A DNA stretch of 64,000 nucleotides, taken from NCBI RefSeq assembly GCF_005144865.1, contig NZ_SWFM01000001.1, positions 620,001-684,000 on the forward strand, given 5' to 3'. The stretch is from Guptibacillus hwajinpoensis (GTDB lineage: Bacteria > Bacillota > Bacilli > Bacillales > Guptibacillaceae). Below are positions 1-7,954 of the stretch, one piece after another; position 1 is the first letter of the stretch; each line of letters opens with the position of its first letter. A model generated the notes under the pieces. That model searched no databases. It was not told the origin of the DNA and saw nothing but the letters and a program-made list of their open reading frames with translations. A program made the position numbers and the translations under genes.

Positions 1-230
1 CGATTAAGGTAATCGTAATCTCTTCATTTGCACTAATGTTCTTAACAATTCTTGACTTACTATCAACCGCAAAAACGATGGAACGGTCATTTACCGCATA
101 TAACCATGAAATTGCACTTACATTTGGTCCTGTTGTTTCATGATCGATTGTAGAAAGCAAAACATACTGTTCCCTTTTCAAAAGAGTTAAAAGTTCACTC
201 GAAAGTGATGTATCCACTTTATTTGGCATG
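1..230 (-). CDS. Pyridoxamine 5'-phosphate oxidase-like flavin-binding protein (N-terminal part)
   Basis: The gene is read leftward from an ATG at 230 with a GGAGGG site 5-10 bases upstream, and it runs off the left edge with about 76 residues visible. The translation has the split-barrel start of PNPOx-like proteins: an N-terminal helix, a segment reading YVLLSTIDHETTGPNVSAIS, then a strand with IVFAVDSKSR. This fits a small FMN-binding protein like B. subtilis YlaL, which lies in the same yla neighbourhood. Substrate and cofactor cannot be judged from the fragment. The family call rests on my recognition of the fold pattern and not on a database search. Confidence 0.6.
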
Positions 231-293
231 ATCATCCCTCCATGATTAAATATGCTTTCTGGCGCATTACACTGCAAATCCCCTATTTATTCA

Positions 294-302
294 TGCTATA
301 CT
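294..302 (+). promoter_or_regulatory. Candidate extended -10 promoter for ylaI
   Basis: The sequence TGCTATACT is an extended -10 (TGn plus TATACT) 28 bases before the ylaI ATG. No good -35 box stands 17 bases upstream, as is common for extended -10 promoters. Prediction by eye only. Confidence 0.4.
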
Positions 303-329
303 AACAACAAGGAATGAGAGGTGTTTACG

Positions 330-530
330 ATGCGAGTAAAATGTGTCCTATGTGATAAAATTGAAAATATTGATAGTGGTAGCCCGCTTGCAAAGAAGCT
401 TCGCAACAGACCGATCCACACCTATATGTGTGATTCCTGTAATGAACGAATCGAAACTCGAACTAAAGAGCGCAAAGATACAGGTGATTTCAAGCTGTAT
501 CATCGTGATGAGTCAAACGATGAATGGTAA
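330..530 (+). CDS. ylaI: YlaI-family small zinc-ribbon-like protein (DUF2197)
   Basis: A 66-residue protein with two Cys-x2-Cys pairs, CVLC near residue 5 and CDSC near residue 34, separated by the segment LRNRPIHTYM that I recognise from YlaI proteins. The Cys arrangement suggests one bound zinc. The ATG at 330 is chosen over the in-frame GTG at 321 because the GAGAGG site at 315-320 sits at proper distance from the ATG and touches the GTG. Its neighbours ylaH, typA and ylaF are the usual company of this gene. The molecular role is unknown. Confidence 0.8.
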   Translation: MRVKCVLCDKIENIDSGSPLAKKLRNRPIHTYMCDSCNERIETRTKERKDTGDFKLYHRDESNDEW

Positions 531-957
531 GGTAAGGCTTGGGCTTGTAGCTGGAACAATATCTGGCATTGTACTTGGCCTTGTCTTAAAAGGAATTCAG
601 GCTTTAACAGGTGACCTAGTGTACACACTTCTCCTCAATATCGACTTTATACCGATTATGGGTAGCATTAACTGGCCAGAAATCATTGAATTTGGATTCC
701 ATCTTATTATTTCACTAATTATAGGTGTTGTTTATAGTATAGGTTGCGAGCAATACTTCCCACGAAGAAAGAAAGCTCAAGCAGTTTTTGCATATGTGCT
801 CACATTACCGACTGTCTTTCTTTATTTCCCATTAACCTACCTTGCTATTAAACCAACTCCGGACTTGATGGATCTCAGTGCAATCGGGTATTGGACTCTT
901 GGACATGCAATTTATGCAGTGATCTTATTTGCCGTGTACACAATGAATGAAAAATAA
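508..957 (+). CDS. Small four-helix membrane protein, function unknown
   Basis: About 149 residues with four predicted membrane segments: roughly residues 9-28, 54-80, 90-112 and 125-145. A basic loop (PRRKKAQ) follows the second helix. The frame overlaps the end of ylaI by about 20 bases, so translation is probably coupled. Starts at 508 and 520 are both possible; neither has a convincing ribosome site, which itself points to coupling. I do not recognise a family. The perfect hairpin terminator just after the stop supports an ylaI-membrane protein two-gene unit. Confidence 0.6.
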   Translation: MSQTMNGKVRLGLVAGTISGIVLGLVLKGIQALTGDLVYTLLLNIDFIPIMGSINWPEIIEFGFHLIISLIIGVVYSIGCEQYFPRRKKAQAVFAYVLTLPTVFLYFPLTYLAIKPTPDLMDLSAIGYWTLGHAIYAVILFAVYTMNEK

Positions 958-966
958 TTTGTTTTT

Positions 967-998
967 AAGAAAGACGTGCACTCTGCACGTCTTTCTTT
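967..998. terminator. Bidirectional intrinsic terminator
   Basis: A perfect 14-bp stem (AAGAAAGACGTGCA and its complement) with a 3-base loop and T-rich flanks on both strands separates the convergent genes ending at 957 and 1003. Confidence 0.85.
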
Positions 999-1002
999 AC
1001 AT

Positions 1003-1275
1003 TCATTGGTTGTATTTCGGTTCATTTTGGATAGATAGTAACAGCGCATCAATCAGTTCAATCGGAAATTTTTTAGACTCCTCTTGGTCATTCTGTCGGT
1101 ATGTCACTACATAATAATCAGGCGTTACTTCTATTGCAATATTAGTTACCCCATGATCTTCTGTTAAGATCTCTTCGAAAAAGCTACTCGTATCCTGTGC
1201 TGCTTGATCTGTCTTCCTCTCATCTGCAACTACTTTAATACTAAGCCAATTGTACATCGCATCCTGAAGATTCAA
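1003..1275 (-). CDS. Conserved-looking 90-residue protein, function unknown
   Basis: A 90-residue soluble acidic protein that starts with TTG at 1275 behind GGAGGGAACG, a near-ideal ribosome site. The predicted order is a helix (residues 1-40), two strands (VTNIAIEVTPDYYVVTYR) and a C-terminal helix. It has no Cys, no signal peptide and no membrane segment. It follows ylaH by about 23 bases on the same strand and is probably co-transcribed with it. I do not recognise the family; the clean ribosome site and terminator make it a likely real gene. Confidence 0.6.
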   Translation of the reverse strand: MNLQDAMYNWLSIKVVADERKTDQAAQDTSSFFEEILTEDHGVTNIAIEVTPDYYVVTYRQNDQEESKKFPIELIDALLLSIQNEPKYNQ

Positions 1276-1298
1276 ACGTTCCCTCCGGGTATTTGACG

Positions 1299-1619
1299 TT
1301 AAGCTTCTTTATTCTTGGACTGGTGTAATCTAACCTTATAAATAATTAATACGACAGCAGAGGCAACTAATCCTTCAGCTACCGGTAAACCTATTCCAAA
1401 AAAGGTTAAAGGGAAGCAGCCAATCACAAGTACAGCGTAGACAATCGCGTTTTTCAATACTGGTAGTTTCTTAGCGAAACCAAGACGATAAACGACTATA
1501 CAAAGTACAACGATAATTGCATAGAGTAAATAAAAGCCTAGCGTCATATTGTCTTCTATTCCTACTAACTTCGCAAAGAAGGAAAGGTTATTGGATGCTA
1601 TTTCAGGTTCAGTATTCAC
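1299..1619 (-). CDS. ylaH: YlaH-like membrane protein
   Basis: A 106-residue protein with three hydrophobic segments, about residues 25-47, 56-74 and 77-95, and a short basic tail. The start is GTG at 1619 with a GGGGGTG site upstream. The position directly downstream of typA on the same strand, with ylaI nearby, matches B. subtilis ylaG-ylaH-ylaI. The typA terminator at 1700-1736 lies between typA and this gene, so expression is partly separate. Function is unknown. Confidence 0.7.
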   Translation of the reverse strand: MNTEPEIASNNLSFFAKLVGIEDNMTLGFYLLYAIIVVLCIVVYRLGFAKKLPVLKNAIVYAVLVIGCFPLTFFGIGLPVAEGLVASAVVLIIYKVRLHQSKNKEA

Positions 1620-1699
1620 TTTGACACCCCCGGATTAATATCTACTTTTTCACAGCTTATTTGATGTATGTACCTTACTACTGTTTACATTTTAATAAA

Positions 1700-1736
1700 A
1701 AGGCGATTCAAAAGGATGCCCCTTTTGAATCGCCTT
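1700..1736 (-). terminator. typA terminator
   Basis: A 16-bp perfect stem (AAGGCGATTCAAAAGG and its complement) with a 5-base loop is followed on the minus strand by TTTTTATTAAAAT, immediately after the typA stop. Confidence 0.8.
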
Positions 1737-1744
1737 AGACACCC

Positions 1745-3577
1745 TTACTGGGCTGTTTTTTTCTTTTTAGCGTTCTTTTCACGTTCGTTCTTATCAAGGA
1801 TTTTCTTACGAAGACGGATAGAATCCGGCGTTACTTCGCAGTACTCATCATCGTTCAAATACTCTAGTGCTTCTTCAAGCGTTAGAACGCGTGGCTTCTT
1901 CATTGAAACCGTTTGGTCTTTGTTTGCAGAACGCATGTTAGTCATTTGCTTCACTTTAACGATATTAACAGTAATGTCATTTTCGCGAGTGTGCTCACCA
2001 ACAATCATACCTTCGTAAACTTCAGTACCCGGAGCTACGAAGATTGTACCGCGATCTTCAACGCCCATAATGCCGTATTCTGATGCTTTTCCTTTTTCCA
2101 TGGAAACAAGAACACCAGCACGACGTCCACCAACACGACCACTGATAAGAGGCATGTAAGTTTCGAACGTATGGTTAATAATACCATAACCACGAGTTTG
2201 TGTTAGGAATTCTGTAGAGTACCCAATCAATCCACGAGCAGGAACCATAAACTCAAGGCGAACCTGTCCAGAACCGTTGTTTACCATGTTGACCATTTCA
2301 CCCTTACGCTCACCAAGAGATTCCATAACAGAACCAGTGTAGTCTTCAGGTACATCAATTTGAACACGTTCAACAGGCTCACTTGCAACGCCGTTTACTT
2401 CTCGAACGATAACTTCAGGTTTTGAAACTTGAAGCTCAAATCCTTCACGACGCATGTTCTCAATCAGGATTGAAAGGTGAAGCTCACCACGTCCTGATAC
2501 AACCCATGCATCTGGAGAATCTGTATTTTCAACGCGAAGACTTACGTCAGTTTCAAGCTGTGCTCTAAGACGCTCTTCAATTTTACGACTTGTAATGTAT
2601 TTACCTTCTTTACCAGCAAAAGGACTATTGTTTACAAGGAACGTCATCTGAAGTGTAGGCTCATCAATACGAAGAATTGGAAGTGCTTCCTGATGATCGT
2701 AAGGACAAACTGTTTCACCTACGTTGATTTCTTCCATTCCAGAAACCGCGACAAGGTCTCCAGCTTTGGCTTCTTCGATCTCAGTACGCTTCAATCCAAT
2801 GAAACCAAAGAGCTTAGTAACTCTGAATTGCTTCACAGTTCCATCAACCTTCATCAATGCAACCTGTTGACCAACCTTCATTGTTCCTCTAAATACACGA
2901 CCGATTCCAATTCTTCCAAGGTAATCGTTGTAGTCAAGAAGTGTAATCTGGAATTGAAGTGGTTCGTCACTGTTATCAAGAGGTGCAGGAATGTTATCAA
3001 TAATCGTGTTCATAAGAACTTTCATATTGTCATCCTGTACTTCAGGATCAAGGCTAGCCGTACCGTTGATTGCAGAAGCATAGACTACAGGGAAGTCAAG
3101 CTGATCTTCATCTGCTCCAAGATCAATGAATAGATCAATGACTTCATCAACAACTTCTGCAGGACGTGCTGCTGGACGATCAATTTTGTTAAGAACAACA
3201 ATTGGAGTCAGCTTCTGTTCTAGAGCTTTCTTTAGTACAAAACGCGTTTGTGGCATACAGCCTTCATAAGCGTCCACAACTAGAAGAACGCCATCTACCA
3301 TTTTCATGATACGTTCAACTTCACCACCGAAGTCAGCGTGTCCAGGTGTATCCATAATGTTGATTCGTTTGTCTTCATAGTTAATTGCCGTATTTTTAGC
3401 AAGGATTGTAATCCCGCGTTCTCTTTCAAGGTCATTCGAATCCATCGCACGTTCGCTTACTTGCTCGTTGTCTCGGAACGTTCCGGACTGATGTAACATT
3501 TGGTCTACCAGCGTCGTTTTACCGTGGTCAACGTGGGCAATGATTGCGATGTTACGAATATCTTCTCTTATTGCCAT
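1745..3577 (-). CDS. typA: Ribosome-associated translational GTPase TypA/BipA
   Basis: A 610-residue GTPase of EF-G-like architecture, full length for TypA. The G domain has G1 AHVDHGKT (residues 14-21), the switch I RGIT (54-57), G3 DTPGH (76-80) and G4 NKID near residue 130. Then follow a beta-barrel domain II, an EF-G-like domain with [19 protein letters not shown], and the TypA-specific C-terminal domain with [19 protein letters not shown]. The C-terminus is basic (KKKKTAQ). TypA binds the ribosome and helps assembly and growth under stress such as cold. In this window it stands alone with its own promoter and terminator. Confidence 0.97.
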   Translation of the reverse strand: MAIREDIRNIAIIAHVDHGKTTLVDQMLHQSGTFRDNEQVSERAMDSNDLERERGITILAKNTAINYEDKRINIMDTPGHADFGGEVERIMKMVDGVLLVVDAYEGCMPQTRFVLKKALEQKLTPIVVLNKIDRPAARPAEVVDEVIDLFIDLGADEDQLDFPVVYASAINGTASLDPEVQDDNMKVLMNTIIDNIPAPLDNSDEPLQFQITLLDYNDYLGRIGIGRVFRGTMKVGQQVALMKVDGTVKQFRVTKLFGFIGLKRTEIEEAKAGDLVAVSGMEEINVGETVCPYDHQEALPILRIDEPTLQMTFLVNNSPFAGKEGKYITSRKIEERLRAQLETDVSLRVENTDSPDAWVVSGRGELHLSILIENMRREGFELQVSKPEVIVREVNGVASEPVERVQIDVPEDYTGSVMESLGERKGEMVNMVNNGSGQVRLEFMVPARGLIGYSTEFLTQTRGYGIINHTFETYMPLISGRVGGRRAGVLVSMEKGKASEYGIMGVEDRGTIFVAPGTEVYEGMIVGEHTRENDITVNIVKVKQMTNMRSANKDQTVSMKKPRVLTLEEALEYLNDDEYCEVTPDSIRLRKKILDKNEREKNAKKKKTAQ

Positions 3578-3636
3578 TAATTATTCTCTCCTCGTATTCT
3601 CGTCTTATATCTGACGATAAACTCAATAACTAGACC

Positions 3637-3645
3637 ATTATAACA
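3637..3645 (-). promoter_or_regulatory. Candidate extended -10 promoter for typA
   Basis: Minus-strand TGTTATAAT is a consensus extended -10, about 60 bases upstream of the typA ATG. The -35 region is poor. Confidence 0.5.
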
Positions 3646-3728
3646 CATATATTGCGTTACGCGAAATTTCTCTTCTTTCACCCTGAACCTGGTTATTGTA
3701 CACTAGTATTATAAAGGGGGCTTTCCGC

Positions 3729-3902
3729 ATGAACAAACATAATTTCCTTTTACTCTTAATGGCCATTCTAGCGGTTGCGAGCATGTGCGCAATCGGGGTA
3801 TCTATAGCTGAACAAAGCTGGATGGGCGGACTTCTTTCTTTTATCGGAGTAGGTTTTTTTATGGGAATGGGCTTTCGAATTAAACGAAAAGCAGAACAAT
3901 AA
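3729..3902 (+). CDS. ylaF: YlaF-like small membrane protein
   Basis: A 57-residue protein with two membrane segments (about residues 6-24 and 32-48) and a basic tail ending in RIKRKAEQ. The ATG at 3729 is 8 bases after AAAGGGGG, which decides the start over an upstream in-frame codon at 3696. It is divergent from typA, as ylaF is next to ylaG in B. subtilis. I infer a YlaF relative (DUF5325-type). Its role is not known. Confidence 0.65.
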   Translation: MNKHNFLLLLMAILAVASMCAIGVSIAEQSWMGGLLSFIGVGFFMGMGFRIKRKAEQ

Positions 3903-3908
3903 GCAATA

Positions 3909-3939
3909 AAAAGAGCTGTTTTTGCAACAGCTCTTTTTA
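3909..3939. terminator. Bidirectional terminator
   Basis: The stem AAAAAGAGCTGTT / AACAGCTCTTTTT has A- and T-tracts on both sides. It serves ylaF (+) and the acetyltransferase gene (-). Confidence 0.8.
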
Positions 3940-3951
3940 ATTATTGTTTAC

Positions 3952-4410
3952 CTAACCAGGATGTACAAAAATTAAATAGTTACCTTTTTCTTCTTTCTCA
4001 ATTTCGTATTGTTCAAATCCACATTGACCTAGAAAAAGACTCCAGTTATTCATATCATATGGTACGCCAGCAAAAACGACACCATCAAATTTCTTTGTTA
4101 CTTCTCGCATGACTTCTCGACCAATCCCCTTTCTCCTAATTTCAGGACGAACGACGATCATGCCAATCCATGGTTTATGATTAGATGGTGCTTTGTTAAG
4201 TACGCTTGTTATCGCTACTGGTTCATTATTCTTAAGCCATACTTGAAAAACACATCCCATCCCTTCATACATCTGGATATAGGATATCAAATCTTCTTCG
4301 TTTGGTAATCTGCCTAATTCCTCTAACAACCATTTGTGATCAGATCTTGTCCAATCATATAAATAATCAACAACACTTCCTTCAAACAGCTTGCGATTAA
4401 CTCCAATCAT
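3952..4410 (-). CDS. GNAT-family N-acetyltransferase
   Basis: A 152-residue protein with the GNAT core. The acetyl-CoA pyrophosphate loop reads RRKGIGREVM near residue 90, preceded by strand IGMIVVRPE and followed by FAGVPYDMNNWSLFLGQCGFE, the usual C-terminal strand-helix pair. Its ATG overlaps the stop of the upstream inositol-monophosphatase gene by 4 bases (ATGA), so the two are translationally coupled. B. subtilis has an acyltransferase-like gene (ykzC) at the equivalent place after yktC. The acceptor substrate is unknown. Confidence 0.8.
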   Translation of the reverse strand: MIGVNRKLFEGSVVDYLYDWTRSDHKWLLEELGRLPNEEDLISYIQMYEGMGCVFQVWLKNNEPVAITSVLNKAPSNHKPWIGMIVVRPEIRRKGIGREVMREVTKKFDGVVFAGVPYDMNNWSLFLGQCGFEQYEIEKEEKGNYLIFVHPG

Positions 4411-5249
4411 TTCGTTGAAGGTGTCTTTAGATAGTAATTCTGGTCAAGTGCAGGTTGTATGTAATCTTTTTGCACTTGAGTGTGGAATATTTGATTACCT
4501 ACAAAAATTGTATTTTTATCGAGGAGATCAATGGACTTATTATCAACTGTTGTGCACACACCGCCAGCTTCTTCAATTAATAACTTGCCAGCAGCAAAAT
4601 CCCAAGGTGCAAGCCGCAACGAAACATATCCGTCCAGCCTTCCTGCAGCAACATAAGCCATTTCAATGGCAGCACTTCCGTAAGATCTCGTTCCTCTGAT
4701 CTTTTTAAGTAGTGGTGAAAATGTTCTCGGATCGATGCGGTGATTCTCTGTTACCCACGTTGCATTAATAGCAAGAAGAGATTCAGAAAGCTTTACTGGT
4801 TCAAGCGGCTTCAATTTCTCATTATTTAAATATAGGCCTGTTCCTTTTGAACAATGGTACAACTCATCCTTTGTTACATCATAAATAAAAGCCACTTTCC
4901 CTACCCCATCTTCATAAATCCCAATAGAAATAGCAAAATTTGTTTGCTGATGGACGAAATTCATCGTTCCATCGATTGGATCGAGAAACCAAATTACTCC
5001 AGTCAAATCTTCTACTTTATCTCCGAATCCCTCTTCTCCCATTATCCGGTGGCTTGGATACGTTTTCTTTATACGCTCTATAAAGAATTTCTCTGTTTCC
5101 TTATCAATATCCGTTACAAGGTCATTCGGGTTACTTTTTGTATCAATAGCAAAGGAGGTTGTGAAGGAGGCAATGATTTCTTTACCTGCTTCCCGAATCC
5201 ACCCTTTTGCATCTTCATATACCTGATTCCAGTTAGTCTCTAGTGTCAT
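4407..5249 (-). CDS. suhB: Inositol monophosphatase family protein (SuhB/YktC-like)
   Basis: A 280-residue protein of the FIG superfamily of Li-sensitive, Mg-dependent phosphatases. The metal-binding motifs are present in order: GEEGFGD near residue 70, the signature DPIDGTMNF near residue 89, and WDFAAGKLLIEEAGG near residue 215. The start is ATG at 5249, behind AAAGGAGATCGAATC; a farther upstream in-frame ATG lacks a site. The family hydrolyses inositol monophosphates and related sugar phosphates, and in some bacteria NADP or PAP; which one applies here is open. It sits between ykzI and the acetyltransferase gene, as yktC does in B. subtilis. Confidence 0.88.
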   Translation of the reverse strand: MTLETNWNQVYEDAKGWIREAGKEIIASFTTSFAIDTKSNPNDLVTDIDKETEKFFIERIKKTYPSHRIMGEEGFGDKVEDLTGVIWFLDPIDGTMNFVHQQTNFAISIGIYEDGVGKVAFIYDVTKDELYHCSKGTGLYLNNEKLKPLEPVKLSESLLAINATWVTENHRIDPRTFSPLLKKIRGTRSYGSAAIEMAYVAAGRLDGYVSLRLAPWDFAAGKLLIEEAGGVCTTVDNKSIDLLDKNTIFVGNQIFHTQVQKDYIQPALDQNYYLKTPSTK

Positions 5250-5312
5250 GATTCGATCTCCTTTAACCATAAAATTCATTCTATTTATTATTATGACAGG
5301 AAAGACAGAAAA

Positions 5313-5337
5313 AACGAACCTTTTTGCAAGGTTCGTT
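5313..5337 (-). terminator. ykzI terminator
   Basis: A 10-bp perfect stem AACGAACCTT / AAGGTTCGTT with a 5-base loop is followed on the minus strand by TTTT, just after the ykzI stop. Confidence 0.7.
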
Positions 5338-5339
5338 GA

Positions 5340-5528
5340 TTATGCCTCTAGTCGAATCATTTCCTGCCTTAACAGTTCAAGCTTTACTTTACATTTCTTC
5401 ATCTCATCTTTATCACTAGCCGTCATTGCATCGTGTAGTGTTGCCAGTTCATAGTCAATTTCCATTCTCAGCACCGGAATCCGTTTTTCTGCCTCATTTC
5501 TCTGCAATGACTGAATCACTTGTTTCAT
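5340..5528 (-). CDS. ykzI: YkzI-like small helical protein
   Basis: A 62-residue, fully helical, charged protein without Cys or membrane segment; the C-terminal half (KKCKVKLELLRQEMIRLEA) looks like a short coiled coil. The ATG at 5528 follows GAGGGGTGTAGGTTACC. The length, sequence character and position between yktB and the suhB-type gene match B. subtilis ykzI. Function unknown. Its own terminator stands between it and the suhB-type gene. Confidence 0.7.
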   Translation of the reverse strand: MKQVIQSLQRNEAEKRIPVLRMEIDYELATLHDAMTASDKDEMKKCKVKLELLRQEMIRLEA

Positions 5529-5786
5529 GGTAACCTACACCCCTCTTCTTTTCATTTAAGCAGTATATTTCATACCAGAATACAAGACTGAATATTCTGA
5601 TATTTCTGCTTTGATTACTATATCTTATGCCTTCCCTTCCAACTATGCAACCTCTTTATTTGTTAGTATTTTTCCTCTTTTGCGTATTTTTCAAACCTCG
5701 CAATGTACATAAATCGTCAACTTTCATACGGAACCATTTTATATGGTAAACTAGCCTCATCATATATTGTCTAATTGGAGGTTATT

Positions 5787-6416
5787 ATGTCATTTAATGG
5801 TTTTACACATACCGATTTTGAAACATTTCAGATTGAAGGTCTAGAATCCCGAATGGAAGCCATTCAGAATCGAATTCAACCGAAATTCACTGAAATTAGT
5901 AAAGAAGTTCAAAGTGATTTAGAAATACTTACAGGGAATGAAATGCACCTACACATAGCCAAGCATTTACGCCGTACGAAGAATCCCCCTGTTGATACGT
6001 GGATGGCGTTTTCCCATAACAACCGTGGATATAAAATGCTTCCACATTTCCAAATTGGGTTGTTTGATGACCATGTGTTTATCTGGTTAGCCTATATTTA
6101 CGAGTTGCCTGGAAAACAAGAAATGGCCACATTGTTCCTAAACAACCTTGAAGAACTTCACAAACAAATTCCTTCATCCTACATGATTTCTACTGATCAT
6201 ACTAAGAAGGGTGCAAGTGAAGCAGTTAAAGACGCAAATCTCGAAAAGGTTCTCACACGTTTTAGAGATGTTAAAAAAGGTGAATTTTTAGTTGGGCGTC
6301 ACATAGCTAGTAATGACCCTATTCTAAAAGATGGAGAAAAATTTATAGCAGCCGTTAAAGAAACATTCGAAACGGTTATGCCAATTTATAAACTTTCTTT
6401 AACAGACGATAAATAA
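5787..6416 (+). CDS. yktB: YktB family protein (DUF1054)
   Basis: A 209-residue cytosolic protein of the conserved Bacillus YktB family, recognisable by the N-terminal FNGFTHTDFETF, the central LRRTKNPPVDTWMAF and the following HFQIGLFDDHVFIW. The ATG at 5787 follows TTGGAGGTTATT; the track-like upstream TTG in the same frame lies inside the ribosome site and is rejected. The structure of the family is known to be an alpha/beta fold, but no activity is assigned. It is convergent with yktA, as in B. subtilis. Confidence 0.9.
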   Translation: MSFNGFTHTDFETFQIEGLESRMEAIQNRIQPKFTEISKEVQSDLEILTGNEMHLHIAKHLRRTKNPPVDTWMAFSHNNRGYKMLPHFQIGLFDDHVFIWLAYIYELPGKQEMATLFLNNLEELHKQIPSSYMISTDHTKKGASEAVKDANLEKVLTRFRDVKKGEFLVGRHIASNDPILKDGEKFIAAVKETFETVMPIYKLSLTDDK

Positions 6417-6447
6417 AACCAGGAGGCAATGCCTCCTGGTTTTATTT
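6411..6447. terminator. Bidirectional terminator between yktB and yktA
   Basis: A 17-bp perfect stem beginning AAATAAAACCAGGAGGC with a 3-base loop and AT-rich ends serves both convergent genes. Confidence 0.85.
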
Positions 6448-6718
6448 ATTTATTCATTATAACCTTGTCACGTTCCGTTTCTCTTGCTTCTTTTACTGCA
6501 TGATAAGTTGAATAGCCTGTTTCCCTGTCAAATTGTTTAAACATCTGTTTCTCTTCGGACTTCGACGGTACAACGTCTTTAAATTCATGATAAGCACTGA
6601 CTAATTCACCTTTATTAACGCCGGTGTCATATGCTTTCTCAATTAGTTGGAAGAAAGTAACTACCTTAATAACTTCTTCTTTGCTCCAATCGATCGAAAT
6701 AGGGTATTGCACTTCCAT
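6446..6718 (-). CDS. yktA: YktA (UPF0223) small protein
   Basis: A 90-residue soluble protein. The start PISIDWSKEEVIKVVTFF, the YHEFKDVVPSKSEEK segment and the later GYSTYHAVKEA are typical of the UPF0223 family. The ATG at 6718 is 7 bases after GAGAGGAG; the other ATG at 6724 is too close. The upstream nitronate monooxygenase-like gene ends only 3-6 bases before, so the two are probably co-transcribed and coupled. Function unknown; the fold is a small helical bundle. Confidence 0.9.
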   Translation of the reverse strand: MEVQYPISIDWSKEEVIKVVTFFQLIEKAYDTGVNKGELVSAYHEFKDVVPSKSEEKQMFKQFDRETGYSTYHAVKEARETERDKVIMNK

Positions 6719-6720
6719 TT

Positions 6721-7692
6721 TCATTCTCCTCTCGATAAGGTCCATTTTGACATTATTTGTTCTGCTTCAAAATCAATACGATTAAATAATTCTTCAACTG
6801 AAGGGACATCCTGAATTGCGCCAATTATTTGACCTGCCCAAGCAAATCCTTCTTCTTCTCTTCCTTCATAAATAAATTTCCTGTTTGCTTCGCCACTTAT
6901 GTATGGTTTAAGACTTTCATAGTCACCATTGTGATTTTCAATATTATTGATTCGATCTGTAAACGAATTTCGAATGACCCTTGCTGGGGCCCCTATACTT
7001 CTTTTTATAATAGCGGTATCTGTTTCGTTGCTCGCTAGAATTCTTTCCTTATAGTTTGCATGAGCGTGTGTACATTCCTTTGTTGCAATAAACCTTGTCC
7101 CCATTTCAACTCCTTCTGCTCCAAGTGCAAGAGAAGCCATCAACCCTCGACCGTTAGCAATTCCCCCTGATGCAATGACAGGAATAGAAAGAGCATCCAC
7201 TACTTGAGGAACAAGAACCATTGTGCCAGTATCTTCTTTCCCAAGGTGCCCACCACCTTCTTGACCAACTACCATGACTGCAGCGGCACCTAATTGCTCA
7301 GCTTTCAGAGCCTGCCGCTTGCCTGCTGTTAAAACGAGAACCTTAACATCAGTTCCTTTTACAAGATCAAAAACCGGTTTTGGATTTCCTCCTGTAACTG
7401 AAATAATTCCTACCCCTTCGTCCAAAGCTGCTTCAATCATATGTTCAAAAGGTCTTCCATGTTGCCCAATTGCAAAGTTCACTGCAAATGGCTTGGTTGT
7501 ATTTCTTTTTGTAAGTGTAATTTCTTTCCGTAGTTGTTCTTCTGAGTTCATAGACATAGCAGTTAATTGTCCAAGACCACCTGCATTGCTTACGGCAGAA
7601 GCAAGCTCATGGTAAGCAAGATATGCGAGGCCCCCCTGGATTATTGGTCGTTCAATACCGAACAAGTTAGTTAGACGAGTATTCCACTTCAT
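6721..7692 (-). CDS. Nitronate monooxygenase / FabK-like flavin enzyme
   Basis: A 323-residue TIM-barrel FMN enzyme. It shows IERPIIQGGLAYLA at the N-terminus, the glycine-rich VVGQEGGGHLGKEDT (about residues 143-157) with the conserved His of this superfamily, then PVIASGGIANGRGLMASLALGAEGVEMGTRF, the phosphate-binding barrel segment. Members oxidise alkyl nitronates or reduce enoyl-ACP (FabK); the length and lack of fatty-acid neighbours do not settle which. It is encoded just upstream of yktA, which is unlike the B. subtilis order and so an insertion or a rearrangement. Confidence 0.88.
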   Translation of the reverse strand: MKWNTRLTNLFGIERPIIQGGLAYLAYHELASAVSNAGGLGQLTAMSMNSEEQLRKEITLTKRNTTKPFAVNFAIGQHGRPFEHMIEAALDEGVGIISVTGGNPKPVFDLVKGTDVKVLVLTAGKRQALKAEQLGAAAVMVVGQEGGGHLGKEDTGTMVLVPQVVDALSIPVIASGGIANGRGLMASLALGAEGVEMGTRFIATKECTHAHANYKERILASNETDTAIIKRSIGAPARVIRNSFTDRINNIENHNGDYESLKPYISGEANRKFIYEGREEEGFAWAGQIIGAIQDVPSVEELFNRIDFEAEQIMSKWTLSRGE

Positions 7693-7954
7693 TCATATCC
7701 TCTCCTTGCTTTAGACAATTCGAGAATCGAATAAAAAGTCCTTTATGTAGTAGTTATCGCATACACAAAGAAAATAAAACTTGCAAATTGTGTTCCAGGT
7801 GATTATACTCAGTTTGTTTAAGGAATACGTAGGCAAGAATGCCACTATAGCATGAAGATAAATTACATGAAATCTAATGCCATAACAACCTGGCTTTCCA
7901 CTTCATATTGTGGAGAGCTTTATCTATTAAAGTATAAATAAAGAGGTGCTGGAT

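Noticed and set aside
1668-3133. Plus-strand frames of 116 and 146 residues opposite typA
   Set aside because: They are antisense to a clear, full-length typA and have no ribosome site.
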